NCBI GenBank assembly: GCA_944363925.1
Contig: CALVVS010000005.1
Location: forward strand, 1-39,651
Direction: 5' to 3'
DNA: 39,651 nucleotides
Source of the DNA: an uncultured Bacilli bacterium
GTDB taxonomy: Bacteria; Bacillota_I; Bacilli_A; RF39; UBA660
How positions within the stretch are numbered: position 1 is the stretch's first letter; each line of letters starts with the position of its first letter. Below the pieces are notes generated by a model. It ran no database searches and was not told where the DNA came from. It saw only the letters and a program-made list of their open reading frames with translations. The translations under genes and the position numbers were made by a program. Positions 1-8,317 of this stretch are shown piece after piece.

Positions 1-1120
1 TTAATATATAGCTGGATAGTTCAGTATAGTTAATGTCTAACAGTAATAGATAACAAATGCTAACTATAAAAATTATTCCTACTTGAATTAAATAGTACCA
101 TATTGGAAGATTTTCTTTTAATATAGTAACTTCATATTTACCATTTCCTAAGTTTTTGGCTTCGTCTAAAACATTTTGAACTTTAGCAATGGTTTCTTTA
201 TCTATGCCTTCAATGTCGTCTACTTTAGTTTCTTCAATTATTTTTTTAACGCCTCTTGTTAAATCTTGCATGGCACCAACTTTATCCATTGATTGGGCTT
301 GAAGCATGGCAAATTCTTCCGGAAGTTTATAGGCGTCTATTTTACTATATACGGGTATTAAAACTTTTGATTTGTCCTGATGCATCATTTCTAAAAATCT
401 ACTCCACTCATTTTTGACCCATACAGCATTAAAGTTTTCTTCGCTTGTTCCAACTACAAGCATTACTTTTGAGGTTTTTAAAGCTGAGTAGATATAAGGC
501 TCATATTCTTTTCCAAGTTTATTTTCTAGGGTTATTTTTGAGAAAAATACTTTAAACCCAAGAGATGTTAGTTTATCATAGATGTCTTCGGCAATGACAG
601 AGTCATGGGTACGATTTCCTTGTTTATCGGTTTCTTTATAACAAATGAATATGTCATAAGGTTTTTCTTTTGAAGAAATTGATAGGATGTTTTTTTGAAT
701 TTCATCAATTTGTTTAGCTTCTTTTTCGTAGAGTTTTAAAGCTTCACCATATGAATTTTTTTTGATATATTTAAAATCATTATCTAGCAAGATTGAATAG
801 TCGCTTGTTCTATGACATGTTGGTATTTTTGTTTTGGTTTTAGGGTCATCGACATATTCAACGCCATATTTACAAAGAAGTATACCCCAGTGGGCTTCTG
901 TTTCATTATTATCTATTTTTAATATGGTTTCATATATTTCTCTTGATTTATCAAATTCATTATTTAATCTTAAGTCATTGGCTCTATTATATAGATTTAC
1001 TATTCTTTCATTATCAATATTGGGCAAGGTCATTATACTTTTACAGTATAGACATTTACCGGTATTAGTGCCTTTAATTGGCTCAATATCGCCGCCACAC
1101 ATTTTACATTTAAAAGTCAT
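1..1120 (-). CDS. Zinc-ribbon/TIR-domain membrane protein (3' end beyond the window)
   Basis: The frame opens with ATG at 1120 behind an AGGAGTG ribosome-binding site and runs to the left edge without a stop, giving 373 residues. Residues 1-30 form a zinc ribbon (C5, C8, C23, C26). Residues about 35-75 look like a TPR-type helical hairpin. A TIR domain spans about 154-295: it begins KPYDIFICYKETD, has a GFKVFFSKITLE strand-loop, and continues GKEYEPYIYSALKTSKVM. By analogy with NAD-cleaving TIRs, E205 or E207 is the best candidate catalytic glutamate (inference). A hydrophobic segment at about 339-361 should be a membrane span. It is the last visible gene of a cluster with queH, a deacetylase and an unknown anchored protein, 21 bp behind the last. 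TIR proteins can be NADases in phage defence or signalling modules; no defence partner is visible here. Domain call is firm, role is open. Confidence 0.88.
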   Translation of the reverse strand, partial: MTFKCKMCGGDIEPIKGTNTGKCLYCKSIMTLPNIDNERIVNLYNRANDLRLNNEFDKSREIYETILKIDNNETEAHWGILLCKYGVEYVDDPKTKTKIPTCHRTSDYSILLDNDFKYIKKNSYGEALKLYEKEAKQIDEIQKNILSISSKEKPYDIFICYKETDKQGNRTHDSVIAEDIYDKLTSLGFKVFFSKITLENKLGKEYEPYIYSALKTSKVMLVVGTSEENFNAVWVKNEWSRFLEMMHQDKSKVLIPVYSKIDAYKLPEEFAMLQAQSMDKVGAMQDLTRGVKKIIEETKVDDIEGIDKETIAKVQNVLDEAKNLGNGKYEVTILKENLPIWYYLIQVGIIFIVSICYLLLLDINYTELSSYIL

Positions 1121-1141
1121 TTAAAACACACTCCTAATTTT

Positions 1142-1756
1142 TTATTTATTTTCTAGATATTCATTTTGCTCTTTTAAAACTTCTTTTGCTTTATTTTTGT
1201 CTTTTAATTTATAAATTTCATATCTGATTTGCTGAAGGGTTTTATATTGATTCTTTTCTTTTTTAGTTGGTTTTTCTATTATTTTAAGTTTTTCTATATT
1301 TTCTTCAATATTAGTTAATATTATATTTAATTCATTATTATTAAATGTTTTATTAGAAATATAATCTTGATATAAAGTTATGACAATATCTAGATTTTCT
1401 AATTTGTAAAAATAGTTATTAAATTCATTTTTATATTTATCATATTTTTTATTTTTTAGTAAGGCATTAAGGTACCATACGGTGTATACTGCATATTCTT
1501 TTTCGGCATCTTTACTATCTTTTCTTGTTTTTATAAAAGTATCTTTTTCTTTAAGCATCATACTATAGTATTTTATTTGTTTATTATAGTCTTTAGTTTC
1601 ATAAAGATTTCGGCATAGAGATATTAAATCGTTATAGTCTTTAGTTTCATTATATTTTTGTTCTAGGTGTTTTGGGAGGTCTTGGTCCCAATAATAGGAA
1701 AAAATTAACGTACTGGTGATGATGATTAGAAGGACAAGAATTATTTTTTTTAACAT
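1142..1756 (-). CDS. Unknown membrane-anchored, lysine/glutamate-rich helical protein
   Basis: A 204-residue protein I do not recognise. Residues 4-21 are strongly hydrophobic after MLKK, which fits an uncleaved N-terminal anchor or a signal peptide with no obvious lipobox cysteine. The remainder is charged and mostly helical, with repeated Tyr/Lys/Glu-rich stretches (NETKDYNDLI followed by YETKDYNKQI at about 36-60), resembling degenerate TPR-like pairs. It would therefore face the outside, tethered to the membrane. The start is ATG at 1756 with GGAG 8 bp upstream. It begins 12 bp after the deacetylase gene and ends 21 bp before the TIR gene, so the three are very probably co-transcribed. 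No function is assigned. Confidence 0.8.
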   Translation of the reverse strand: MLKKIILVLLIIITSTLIFSYYWDQDLPKHLEQKYNETKDYNDLISLCRNLYETKDYNKQIKYYSMMLKEKDTFIKTRKDSKDAEKEYAVYTVWYLNALLKNKKYDKYKNEFNNYFYKLENLDIVITLYQDYISNKTFNNNELNIILTNIEENIEKLKIIEKPTKKEKNQYKTLQQIRYEIYKLKDKNKAKEVLKEQNEYLENK

Positions 1757-1768
1757 TTTATAGTCTCC

Positions 1769-3160
1769 TTAATTATTTACTCCGTGAGTAATCATTGGTG
1801 TACTCATGGTTATTTTAGCAAAAGTATAGCCATTGTTTTTACCATATTTAATGATATTTCTTAAGGCATCTCTTGTATATGGTTTAATATCATGCATTAA
1901 AATCATATTACTTCTATTTTTCTTTAAATATTTAATAACGGTATTATAAACGCCAGAGGCAGTTGATACTTCACCGGCATCTCCAGATGAGATATTCCAA
2001 TCATAGTAGCGATAGCCTTTATTTACGGTGTCTTTTGTTAAAACTGACATAATTCCTTTAGAATATTTTTTAGATATTGTATTTGATGAACCGCCTGGAA
2101 ATCTAATTATTTTAGATTCATAGCCTGTTATTCTTTTTACTCTATTTTGAACTTGTTTTAAATCTCGATAATAGTTATCTACTGAACTATAAACTGTTTG
2201 ATAATTATGTGAGGCGGTATGAAGGCCGACTGTATGACCTTCGTCATAAGCTCTTTTTATTAGGTAATCTGGCCCACTATTTGTGACAAAAAATGTAGCT
2301 TTAACGTTTTCTTCTTTTAATATATCTAATATGACATTGGTTGTTCCTTCTTTTGGACCGTCATCAAAGGTTAGGTAAATTATACTACTACCATCAGCTA
2401 CTGGTCTATTTACAACTTTGACTGTTCTTTCTATTTTGGCAACATTGCCAGCTTCATCAGTTACTGAATAGGTTATTTTATAGGTTCCTAATTTTTTTGT
2501 ATTGACATTTCCTGATGTTTCAACTTTATTTGTGATATCGCTATCACAATTATCTATGGCAGTGTATCCAGGATCTTTCCATGTTTCATTTAGATAAAGT
2601 GTTATTGTACTACCTTGTTTTAAAGTTATTACTGGAGCAGTTTTATCTTCTTTTATGATAGTTCTTTTTACTTTAGTGGTATTTCCTGCTGTATCTTTAA
2701 CAAAATAAGTAATAATATTGTCTTTTTTAGTTATTTTTACTTTTTTAGTTAAATCACCGTCGTAGTTATCAGTTGCACTATAACCTTCTTCTTTATATTC
2801 TGCATGTGGGCAGATGGAAACTTTTTTATCTCCTTTTAAAGTTATTTTTGGCTTTTCATTATCAGATATTTTGACTTTTCTTATTTGTTTGAAATTAATT
2901 CCGGCTATTTTTACCTCATAAATTACTTCATAGGTTCCTAGTTTATTTTTGTTTATTTTGCTTTTTACTTTGACTTTTTTTGTATAGTCTTTTCCAAATC
3001 TAGTTACTTTATAGCCTGGTTCTTTATATTTTTGACCATATTTTAAGGTTATATTTTCACCGTTTTTTAATTCAAATTTGGGAGGCCAAAAAAATAAAAT
3101 AATGATTCCAATTAATAATAAAATTATTGCAATAATACTAATAACATACTTCTTTTTCAT
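1769..3160 (-). CDS. Membrane-anchored polysaccharide deacetylase with Ig-like (DUF5011-type) repeats
   Basis: A 463-residue envelope enzyme. An N-terminal membrane anchor (5-25) is followed by three Ig-like repeats (about 28-97, 103-169, 174-250) of the kind that recur in bacterial surface proteins; two carry the ATDNYDGDLT or AIDNCDSDIT type motif and end in DTAGN or DEAGN. A NodB/CE4 catalytic domain follows (about 260-450) with all five motifs: TFDDGP (264-269; D266 likely base, D267 metal ligand), HTASH (314-318; metal-binding His pair), RFPGG (353-357), DWN (387-389) and LMHD (421-424; H423 likely acid). Such enzymes remove N-acetyl groups from peptidoglycan or another GlcNAc polymer outside the cell; the substrate here is not determinable. 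The ATG at 3160 follows AGGAG. It lies 8 bp after queH and 12 bp before the next gene. Confidence 0.93.
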   Translation of the reverse strand: MKKKYVISIIAIILLLIGIIILFFWPPKFELKNGENITLKYGQKYKEPGYKVTRFGKDYTKKVKVKSKINKNKLGTYEVIYEVKIAGINFKQIRKVKISDNEKPKITLKGDKKVSICPHAEYKEEGYSATDNYDGDLTKKVKITKKDNIITYFVKDTAGNTTKVKRTIIKEDKTAPVITLKQGSTITLYLNETWKDPGYTAIDNCDSDITNKVETSGNVNTKKLGTYKITYSVTDEAGNVAKIERTVKVVNRPVADGSSIIYLTFDDGPKEGTTNVILDILKEENVKATFFVTNSGPDYLIKRAYDEGHTVGLHTASHNYQTVYSSVDNYYRDLKQVQNRVKRITGYESKIIRFPGGSSNTISKKYSKGIMSVLTKDTVNKGYRYYDWNISSGDAGEVSTASGVYNTVIKYLKKNRSNMILMHDIKPYTRDALRNIIKYGKNNGYTFAKITMSTPMITHGVNN

Positions 3161-3168
3161 ATTTACTC

Positions 3169-3783
3169 CTATTTATTTTGATATTCTAACGCTTCGTTTA
3201 GAGAATATTTACAGCCGCAATAGTGCTGGCGATAAATATTATATTTATTTGCAAGTTCACTACTTCTTTTATACCCTTCTTTTTTCTTAAAATCAGAATA
3301 AAGATATTTTATGTTATATTTTTCGGATAATACCTTTCCAATTTTATTTAGTTTTTCACTATTTTTATATGGACTTACTGATAAGGTTGTACTGAAATAT
3401 TCAAAGTTATATTTTTGCGCTAATTTAGCGGTTTTTTCTAATCTTAGATAGAAGCATTTTGTACATCTTTCCCCGCCTTCTTTTTCATTTTCTAATCCTT
3501 TGGCTAGGCTTTTGAATTCTTTGCTTTCGTAACCAATTTCGATTATTTTTACTTTTATTTTCATTTTTAAAACGATTTCTTTTAGGGCATCAAATCTTTT
3601 AAAATATTCTTCTTCTGGATAAATATTAGGATTATAGTACAGTAATGTTATATCAAAAAAAGGATAAAGCCTTTCTAATACTGAACTGCTGCATACTCCG
3701 CAACAAGCATGAAGTAATAGTTTGGGCTTACCTTTTAAGTTTGCTAAAGTTTCTTCCATTATTTGATTATAATTTGTTTTCAT
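3169..3783 (-). CDS. queH: Epoxyqueuosine reductase QueH
   Basis: Converts epoxyqueuosine to queuosine in tRNA, the last step of queuosine synthesis, and is the non-cobalamin replacement for QueG. At 204 residues it has the family's usual length. The conserved cysteine set is complete: HACCGVC near the N-terminus (C27, C28, C31), RCTKC followed by an arginine (C107, C110) and YRQHYCGC near the C-terminus (C189, C191); these bind the Fe-S cluster and a second metal. The start is ATG at 3783 with AAAGGTG upstream. It heads a cluster with the deacetylase, an unknown anchored protein and the TIR protein. No other queuosine genes are in the window, which is compatible with queuine or precursor salvage. 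Confidence 0.93.
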   Translation of the reverse strand: MKTNYNQIMEETLANLKGKPKLLLHACCGVCSSSVLERLYPFFDITLLYYNPNIYPEEEYFKRFDALKEIVLKMKIKVKIIEIGYESKEFKSLAKGLENEKEGGERCTKCFYLRLEKTAKLAQKYNFEYFSTTLSVSPYKNSEKLNKIGKVLSEKYNIKYLYSDFKKKEGYKRSSELANKYNIYRQHYCGCKYSLNEALEYQNK

Positions 3784-3806
3784 AATTTCACCTTTGTTTC
3801 AAGGAT

Positions 3807-3815
3807 ATTATATCA
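3807..3815 (-). promoter_or_regulatory. Probable extended -10 promoter of the queH cluster
   Basis: On the minus strand TGATATAAT gives an extended -10 (TATAAT at 3807-3812) 24 bp upstream of the queH ATG. The -35 position (TTTTAA) lies in the end of gpmI and is poor. No terminator was seen between gpmI and queH, so read-through may also supply the cluster. Confidence 0.5.
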
Positions 3816-3818
3816 TAT

Positions 3819-5309
3819 TTATTTCATAATTAAAACATCGCCAGTCATTTCTTTTGGGATTGTTAATCTAAGGAGAGTTAATATTGTTGGTGCAATGTCG
3901 GCAAGTTTACCATTTTTAAGCATAATATTTTCTTTAGTGATTAAAAACGGAACGGGATTTATGGAATGCGAGGTGACAATGTTTCCTTCATCATCAAGCA
4001 TATAATCGCAATTTCCATGATCGGCGGTGACAATTAAAATACCATTTAGTTTTTGTATTTTTTTATATATTTTACCAATACATTTGTCGACTGTCTCTAA
4101 GGCTTTAACGGTAGCTTTAAAGTTTCCGGTATAACCAACCATATCACCATTAGCAAAGTTTAGAATTATGACATCATAATTTTCTATTTTAGGTAGCAAA
4201 GTACTAGTGATTTTATTCGCACTCATTTCTGGTTTTAAGTCATAGGTGGCTACTTTTGGCGATGGTATGAGTATTTGGTCACAGTGACTTAGTTTGTCTT
4301 TGTTTTCACCATCAAAGAAGTATGTAACATGGGCATATTTTTCTGTTTCGGCAATTCTAAGTTGTGATAGCTGACTTCTTTCTAATACTTCGCCTAAGTA
4401 GTTAGTAATTTTTTGATGAGCAAAGAAATTAGTACATATAACTTTTTCATCGACAGGCATCATGGTTACTAGTTTTAAGTTAGGAATATATTTTCGCTCA
4501 AAGCTATCAAAATTTTCATTAGTTAAGGCAGTGAATAGTTCTCTTAGACGATCTGGTCTAAAGTTAAAGACGATGATGCCATCATTTTCTTTAATGATAC
4601 CATTTACACTAGAAAACGGTTCAATGAATTCGTCGGTTATATCATTTTCATAGCTTTCTTTAATTTTTTCTTCTATGTTATAGGTTTTAGTTTCTTCAGT
4701 CATTTCTTTATAGGCTTTTTGAATACGATCCCATCTATTATCTCTATCCATTGCATAATAGCGGCCAGATATTGTGGCAATTTCGCCAGTGTTTGTTTGA
4801 CTTATTTTTTCTTCTAATTGATGGATATATTTTAAAGCTTCGGTTTGTTTAGTATCTCTTCCATCGGTAAAGATATGATAATAAATATGGTTTATATTTT
4901 CGTTTTTTAAGATATCGATGAGCTTTAATAAATGGTTAATATGAGAGTGAATACCTCCATCGCTTAATAGACCGCAAATATGAAGATCAGAGTGGTATTT
5001 TTTAAGATGTTTAATAAGGTTTTTATATTCTTTATTTTTAGTAAATTCACTACTTTCTAAGGCTTCGGTTATGACATCTAAAGATTGTTTAGGAATTCTA
5101 CCAGTTCCAATATTGATATGACCGACTTCACTATTACCCATTTGGCCTTCTGGAAGACCTACTGCCGGGCCGCTTGCTTCTAAGGTGGTGTGCGGATATT
5201 TACTAAATAGTATATCTAAATTTGGTGTTTTAGCGGCACTTAAGGCATTGCCTTGTGTACTTGGTCTAATACCTACTCCATCTAAGATACATAGTAATAA
5301 TGGTTTCAT
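3819..5309 (-). CDS. gpmI: 2,3-bisphosphoglycerate-independent phosphoglycerate mutase
   Basis: Glycolytic enzyme interconverting 3- and 2-phosphoglycerate with two Mn ions. The alkaline-phosphatase-type metal site opens with CILDGVG (D10). The phosphoserine nucleophile is S60 in GQMGNSEVGHINIG, and TADHGN near the C-terminus supplies further ligands. The frame is open 14 codons further upstream, but I place the start at ATG 5309: it has a GAAGGAG site at normal spacing and gives the family's N-terminus MKPLLLCILDG, and the longer version would overlap the stop of the preceding prepilin peptidase gene. Length is then 496 residues, slightly below the Bacillus enzyme. It sits 13 bp after the prepilin peptidase gene, an unusual operon partner for a central glycolytic gene. 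Confidence 0.96.
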   Translation of the reverse strand: MKPLLLCILDGVGIRPSTQGNALSAAKTPNLDILFSKYPHTTLEASGPAVGLPEGQMGNSEVGHINIGTGRIPKQSLDVITEALESSEFTKNKEYKNLIKHLKKYHSDLHICGLLSDGGIHSHINHLLKLIDILKNENINHIYYHIFTDGRDTKQTEALKYIHQLEEKISQTNTGEIATISGRYYAMDRDNRWDRIQKAYKEMTEETKTYNIEEKIKESYENDITDEFIEPFSSVNGIIKENDGIIVFNFRPDRLRELFTALTNENFDSFERKYIPNLKLVTMMPVDEKVICTNFFAHQKITNYLGEVLERSQLSQLRIAETEKYAHVTYFFDGENKDKLSHCDQILIPSPKVATYDLKPEMSANKITSTLLPKIENYDVIILNFANGDMVGYTGNFKATVKALETVDKCIGKIYKKIQKLNGILIVTADHGNCDYMLDDEGNIVTSHSINPVPFLITKENIMLKNGKLADIAPTILTLLRLTIPKEMTGDVLIMK

Positions 5310-5322
5310 TTTATCAGCTCCT

Positions 5323-6084
5323 TCATTTATATATGTTGATGATAGTATCAATGTTTATTTGTAATAATAACAGTAAGGTGGCTCCAGCGGCAAGAAAGGG
5401 TCCAAAAGGAATAATATTATCTTTCTTTTTCCAAAGGATAATTAAGGCAATTGGAAGGCCGATTAGTGAGCCAACAAAAATTGATAAAATAGCAATTGGA
5501 TAGGTTAAAACCATGCCGAAGATGAACATGAGTTTAATATCACCCCCACCCATCGATTCTTTTTTAAACAGAAAATCACCGAATTTTTTTAATAGGTACA
5601 TGGTTGCAAAAGCTAGAAGACCATTTAATATAGAATATAAGGCTGGCTCTATACCATTTATTATAAGAATTTCGATGAATAAGATAAGTGAGAAAGTGAT
5701 TAAGACTTCGTCGGATATTATTAAGTAATGATAGTCACTGACGACGATGATAATCATCATAGATACAAAGGTTAGAGCGATGATTAATTTTGGAGTTAAA
5801 CCAAATGAGATATAGCATAAGACGAAGAGGATGCCAGTTAATAGTTCGAATATTGGATAAAATAATGATATTTTTTGATGACAATGTTTACATTTTCCTT
5901 TTTGAAATATATATGATAAGACTGGCACTAGTTCTAGGGCAGTTAATCTATGATTACAGTTTGTGCAGTGGCTTGGGGGAAAGATGATTGACTCACCTTT
6001 AGGAAGTCTATAACCTACTACATTGTAAAAGGAACCAAAAATAGTTCCTATTATGAATAAAAATATACCGAATGCTATTTCCAT
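5323..6084 (-). CDS. Prepilin peptidase (A24 family, PilD/ComC-like)
   Basis: A 253-residue polytopic membrane aspartic protease that cleaves the leader of type IV-type pilins and usually N-methylates the new N-terminus. The N-terminal cytoplasmic zinc motif is complete (C40, C43, C65, C68). The catalytic aspartates are D117 in VVSDYHYLI and D182 in the GGGDIK motif. About seven to eight hydrophobic spans follow the usual pattern. The start is ATG at 6084 with AAAGGTGAT. It follows the PilC-like gene by 10 bp and precedes gpmI by 13 bp. It could process pilins of an unseen competence or type IV locus as well as the TadE-like proteins of the Tad operon at 35-36 kb (inference). Confidence 0.93.
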   Translation of the reverse strand: MEIAFGIFLFIIGTIFGSFYNVVGYRLPKGESIIFPPSHCTNCNHRLTALELVPVLSYIFQKGKCKHCHQKISLFYPIFELLTGILFVLCYISFGLTPKLIIALTFVSMMIIIVVSDYHYLIISDEVLITFSLILFIEILIINGIEPALYSILNGLLAFATMYLLKKFGDFLFKKESMGGGDIKLMFIFGMVLTYPIAILSIFVGSLIGLPIALIILWKKKDNIIPFGPFLAAGATLLLLLQINIDTIINIYK

Positions 6085-6094
6085 AATATCACCT

Positions 6095-7825
6095 TTAGGC
6101 TTGAATTTGACCGTACATTGAGAACATTGGAACGACTATTGATAAGACGATAATACCAACCATGACGGTTAATAAAATAATGAGGGCTGGTTCAACAAAT
6201 GTCTTGATACGGGTAACGGAATTTTTATGTAGATCTTGATAATATAGGGCAATTTTATTCATCATTTCTGGAAGCTGGCCTGTTCTTTCACCAGTAACAA
6301 TCATTTCATAGGCTGGGATTGGAAAGGCCCATTGGTCTTTAAAAGCCGCAGATATTGATTTTCCTTGAGCGATGTTATTGATAGCATCATAGATTAAGGA
6401 TCTATATATTTCGTTATTGGTTACTTTATTTAATATTTCCATACTATCAGTTATAAAGACATTATGGGATAGTAATGATGAAAATGTTTTTGCAAAAGTA
6501 TTTACTTCTTTATATATTACGACATCGCCGAAAACTGGCAAGTGCATTAAAGTCCATTGAATTGTTCGTCTAAATGATTTAACATTTTTATATAGGTAGA
6601 TGCATAATACTAATATTACGACAACGCTGATGCCAATATATATGATATATTTTTGAAGGAATTCGCTTACAGCTAAGACTGCGAGGGTTATTCCTGGAAT
6701 TTTAGCATTGTCCATTGTACTATAAATTTCAACAAATTTTGGTACAACATATAACATGATAAAAGTACCTACACCAATGGCAATAACGAAGATGATGGCT
6801 GGGTAAAGCATGGCTGTAACCATAGCTTTTCTAGTGGCTTCAATTTCTGTGAAGTATTCTTCCATATCATCTAAGGTTTCTGGTAATTCACCAGTCATTT
6901 CAGCAGTTTTAACCATGTTGGTTAAGATGCTTGGAAAAGCATTGTCTTGTTTTTCTAAGGCTTCACTAAAACTTTTGCCGGTTGTTAAGTCATAGTTTAA
7001 AGTTGATAAAATTCTTTTATATTTTTTACTTTTAAATTGTTTTGTTAGAATATTTATGGCTTCAGCTAAGGGCATACCGACTTTTAGATAGGTTGATAGC
7101 TGAGCTAAAAAGAAAATTAGATCTTTTGTTTTGAATTTATCATGTGAACCGCCGACGCTACCATACATGGCATTTATCCATCTATTTGTTCTAATGCTAT
7201 AAACAATGTTACCTTGACTTTTTAAATATGAGTGAACTTCGACTATTGAGAAGGCTGAAAAATAACCTCTAAGGACTTTTCCTTCTGGGTTTCTTATGAT
7301 ATATTCATAAGTTTGTTTTTCTTTAGTTTTTTGTGCTTCTGGGCCGTCATAATTAATACTCATTTCTTCGGCATTTTGATATTTATCTTTAACATTGCCA
7401 AGTCCAAAAAATCTTTTTATTTTATCTGTAAAACTTAATACTTCGGTTCCAATTTGTTCTAATCTTTCACCAGTAGTTTTATCTTCTAATTTAGAACTAT
7501 CTTGGATATAGTCATTTAATCTTTTTTGGGCTTTTCTTTCTTGATTTTCTTGTATTTTTTGTCTAGTTTCTTCTTCTTTTTGTCTTTTTAAAGCTTTTTC
7601 TTTTTCGTGCTGAGCTAATAAAACATCAGTTTTTTTGTAAATATCTTTATTTTTTTGAGAATTGATAGTTGTTTTTTCTTTTTTATCTTTAGAAAATAAT
7701 TTGGCTGGCAAACTTAAAATAGCAATTATTCCTAAAAATACATATTTTATAAATGAAAAAATAGCTTTTAAAACGACTATAAGACCTTCAAAAATATATT
7801 TAAGTGGTGAAAGTACTATTTTCAT
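6095..7825 (-). CDS. Type II secretion/type IV pilus platform protein (PilC/GspF/ComGB-like) with long N-terminal extension
   Basis: A 576-residue inner-membrane platform protein of a type IV pilus or competence pseudopilus. Two T2SSF repeats are visible, about 235-360 (LAQLSTYLKVGMPLAEAI, then TAEMTGELPETLDDM) and about 435-565 (FAKTFSSLLSHNVFITDSM, then GERTGQLPEMMNKIA). Each ends in membrane spans. The family is usually about 400 residues; here the first 170 add an amphipathic/hydrophobic stretch (1-45), a Lys/Glu-rich probable coiled coil (58-112) and a linker before a small domain (about 175-225) common at PilC N-termini. It starts at ATG 7825 with AGGAAGGTG. No PilB-type ATPase or pilin gene lies beside it; only the prepilin peptidase gene follows. 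Confidence 0.9.
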   Translation of the reverse strand: MKIVLSPLKYIFEGLIVVLKAIFSFIKYVFLGIIAILSLPAKLFSKDKKEKTTINSQKNKDIYKKTDVLLAQHEKEKALKRQKEEETRQKIQENQERKAQKRLNDYIQDSSKLEDKTTGERLEQIGTEVLSFTDKIKRFFGLGNVKDKYQNAEEMSINYDGPEAQKTKEKQTYEYIIRNPEGKVLRGYFSAFSIVEVHSYLKSQGNIVYSIRTNRWINAMYGSVGGSHDKFKTKDLIFFLAQLSTYLKVGMPLAEAINILTKQFKSKKYKRILSTLNYDLTTGKSFSEALEKQDNAFPSILTNMVKTAEMTGELPETLDDMEEYFTEIEATRKAMVTAMLYPAIIFVIAIGVGTFIMLYVVPKFVEIYSTMDNAKIPGITLAVLAVSEFLQKYIIYIGISVVVILVLCIYLYKNVKSFRRTIQWTLMHLPVFGDVVIYKEVNTFAKTFSSLLSHNVFITDSMEILNKVTNNEIYRSLIYDAINNIAQGKSISAAFKDQWAFPIPAYEMIVTGERTGQLPEMMNKIALYYQDLHKNSVTRIKTFVEPALIILLTVMVGIIVLSIVVPMFSMYGQIQA

Positions 7826-7858
7826 CTTGACACCTTCCTATTCTCATACACTAAATTT

Positions 7859-7864
7859 ATTATA
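7859..7864 (-). promoter_or_regulatory. Likely -10 of the pilC-prepilin peptidase-gpmI operon
   Basis: TATAAT on the minus strand 33 bp upstream of the PilC-like ATG. The -35 region is AT-only (TTTTAT at 17 bp) and weak. It lies back to back with the plus-strand promoter of the YqfQ-like gene. Confidence 0.5.
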
Positions 7865-7905
7865 ACATAATATGTTTTAAAATAAAACTTTTTTTAGTTA
7901 AATCA

Positions 7906-7911
7906 TATAAT
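7906..7911 (+). promoter_or_regulatory. Likely -10 of the YqfQ-like gene
   Basis: TATAAT on the plus strand 22 bp upstream of the ATG at 7934, with no good -35 at 16-18 bp. The short leader holds an AGAAGGGGG ribosome-binding site. Confidence 0.45.
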
Positions 7912-7933
7912 ATTTTAGAAGGGGGCATAAATC

Positions 7934-8287
7934 ATGAATTATTATAATCCTTATTATTATATGATGCCTACTATGAGTTCAGGACTTGGACGTGGGTTAT
8001 TTGGCGGTAGTTTACGTAGTGGTATTAATTGGTCATCTATTTTAAATGGTGCGCAGAGGACTTTAAATATTGTAAATCAGGCAATTCCTATTGTTAAACA
8101 AGCGGCACCAATGATGCGAAATGCGAAGACGATGTTTAAGGTGATGAACGAATTTAAGAAAGTGGATGTTCCTTCTAGCAATAGTTCTACTGGTGTAAGT
8201 TCAAATGTTACTGAAAATGTAAATAATTCAGTAAGCAGTGAAAATGCCCAAGTTATTTCTAGTGGTGGGCCAACATTTTTTGTCTAA
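7934..8287 (+). CDS. Small VrrA/YqfQ-like protein
   Basis: A 117-residue protein and one of only two genes on the plus strand. The N-terminus is rich in Tyr, Met and Gly (MNYYNPYYYMMPTM, then LGRGLFGG); residues about 33-76 are helical with the pattern NGAQRTLNIVNQAIPIVKQ followed by APMMRNAKTMFKVMNEFKK; the tail is Ser/Asn/Val-rich and probably disordered. The RGLFGG start plus the TLNIVNQAIPIVKQAAPMMRN helix matches what I recall of the YqfQ/VrrA family of Bacilli, whose function is not well defined. The start is ATG at 7934 behind AGAAGGGGG. A hairpin terminator begins at its stop codon. Family assignment is moderate; gene reality is high. Confidence 0.7.
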   Translation: MNYYNPYYYMMPTMSSGLGRGLFGGSLRSGINWSSILNGAQRTLNIVNQAIPIVKQAAPMMRNAKTMFKVMNEFKKVDVPSSNSSTGVSSNVTENVNNSVSSENAQVISSGGPTFFV

Positions 8288-8317
8288 AAAACGTTAGATT
8301 TTAGGTCTAGCGTTTTT
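8286..8317. terminator. Bidirectional terminator between convergent genes
   Basis: AAAAACGTTAGA (8287-8298) pairs with TCTAGCGTTTTT (8306-8317) with one G-T wobble and a 7-base loop, with A- and T-runs on both sides. It lies exactly between the TAA of the YqfQ-like gene (8285-8287) and the TAG of the minus-strand secreted gene (8318-8320), so it can serve both. Confidence 0.85.

Noticed and set aside
834-1124. Plus-strand 96-codon open frame
   Set aside because: It lies entirely antisense to the zinc-ribbon/TIR gene, has no ribosome-binding site and encodes a low-complexity Leu/Ser/Ile-rich product.
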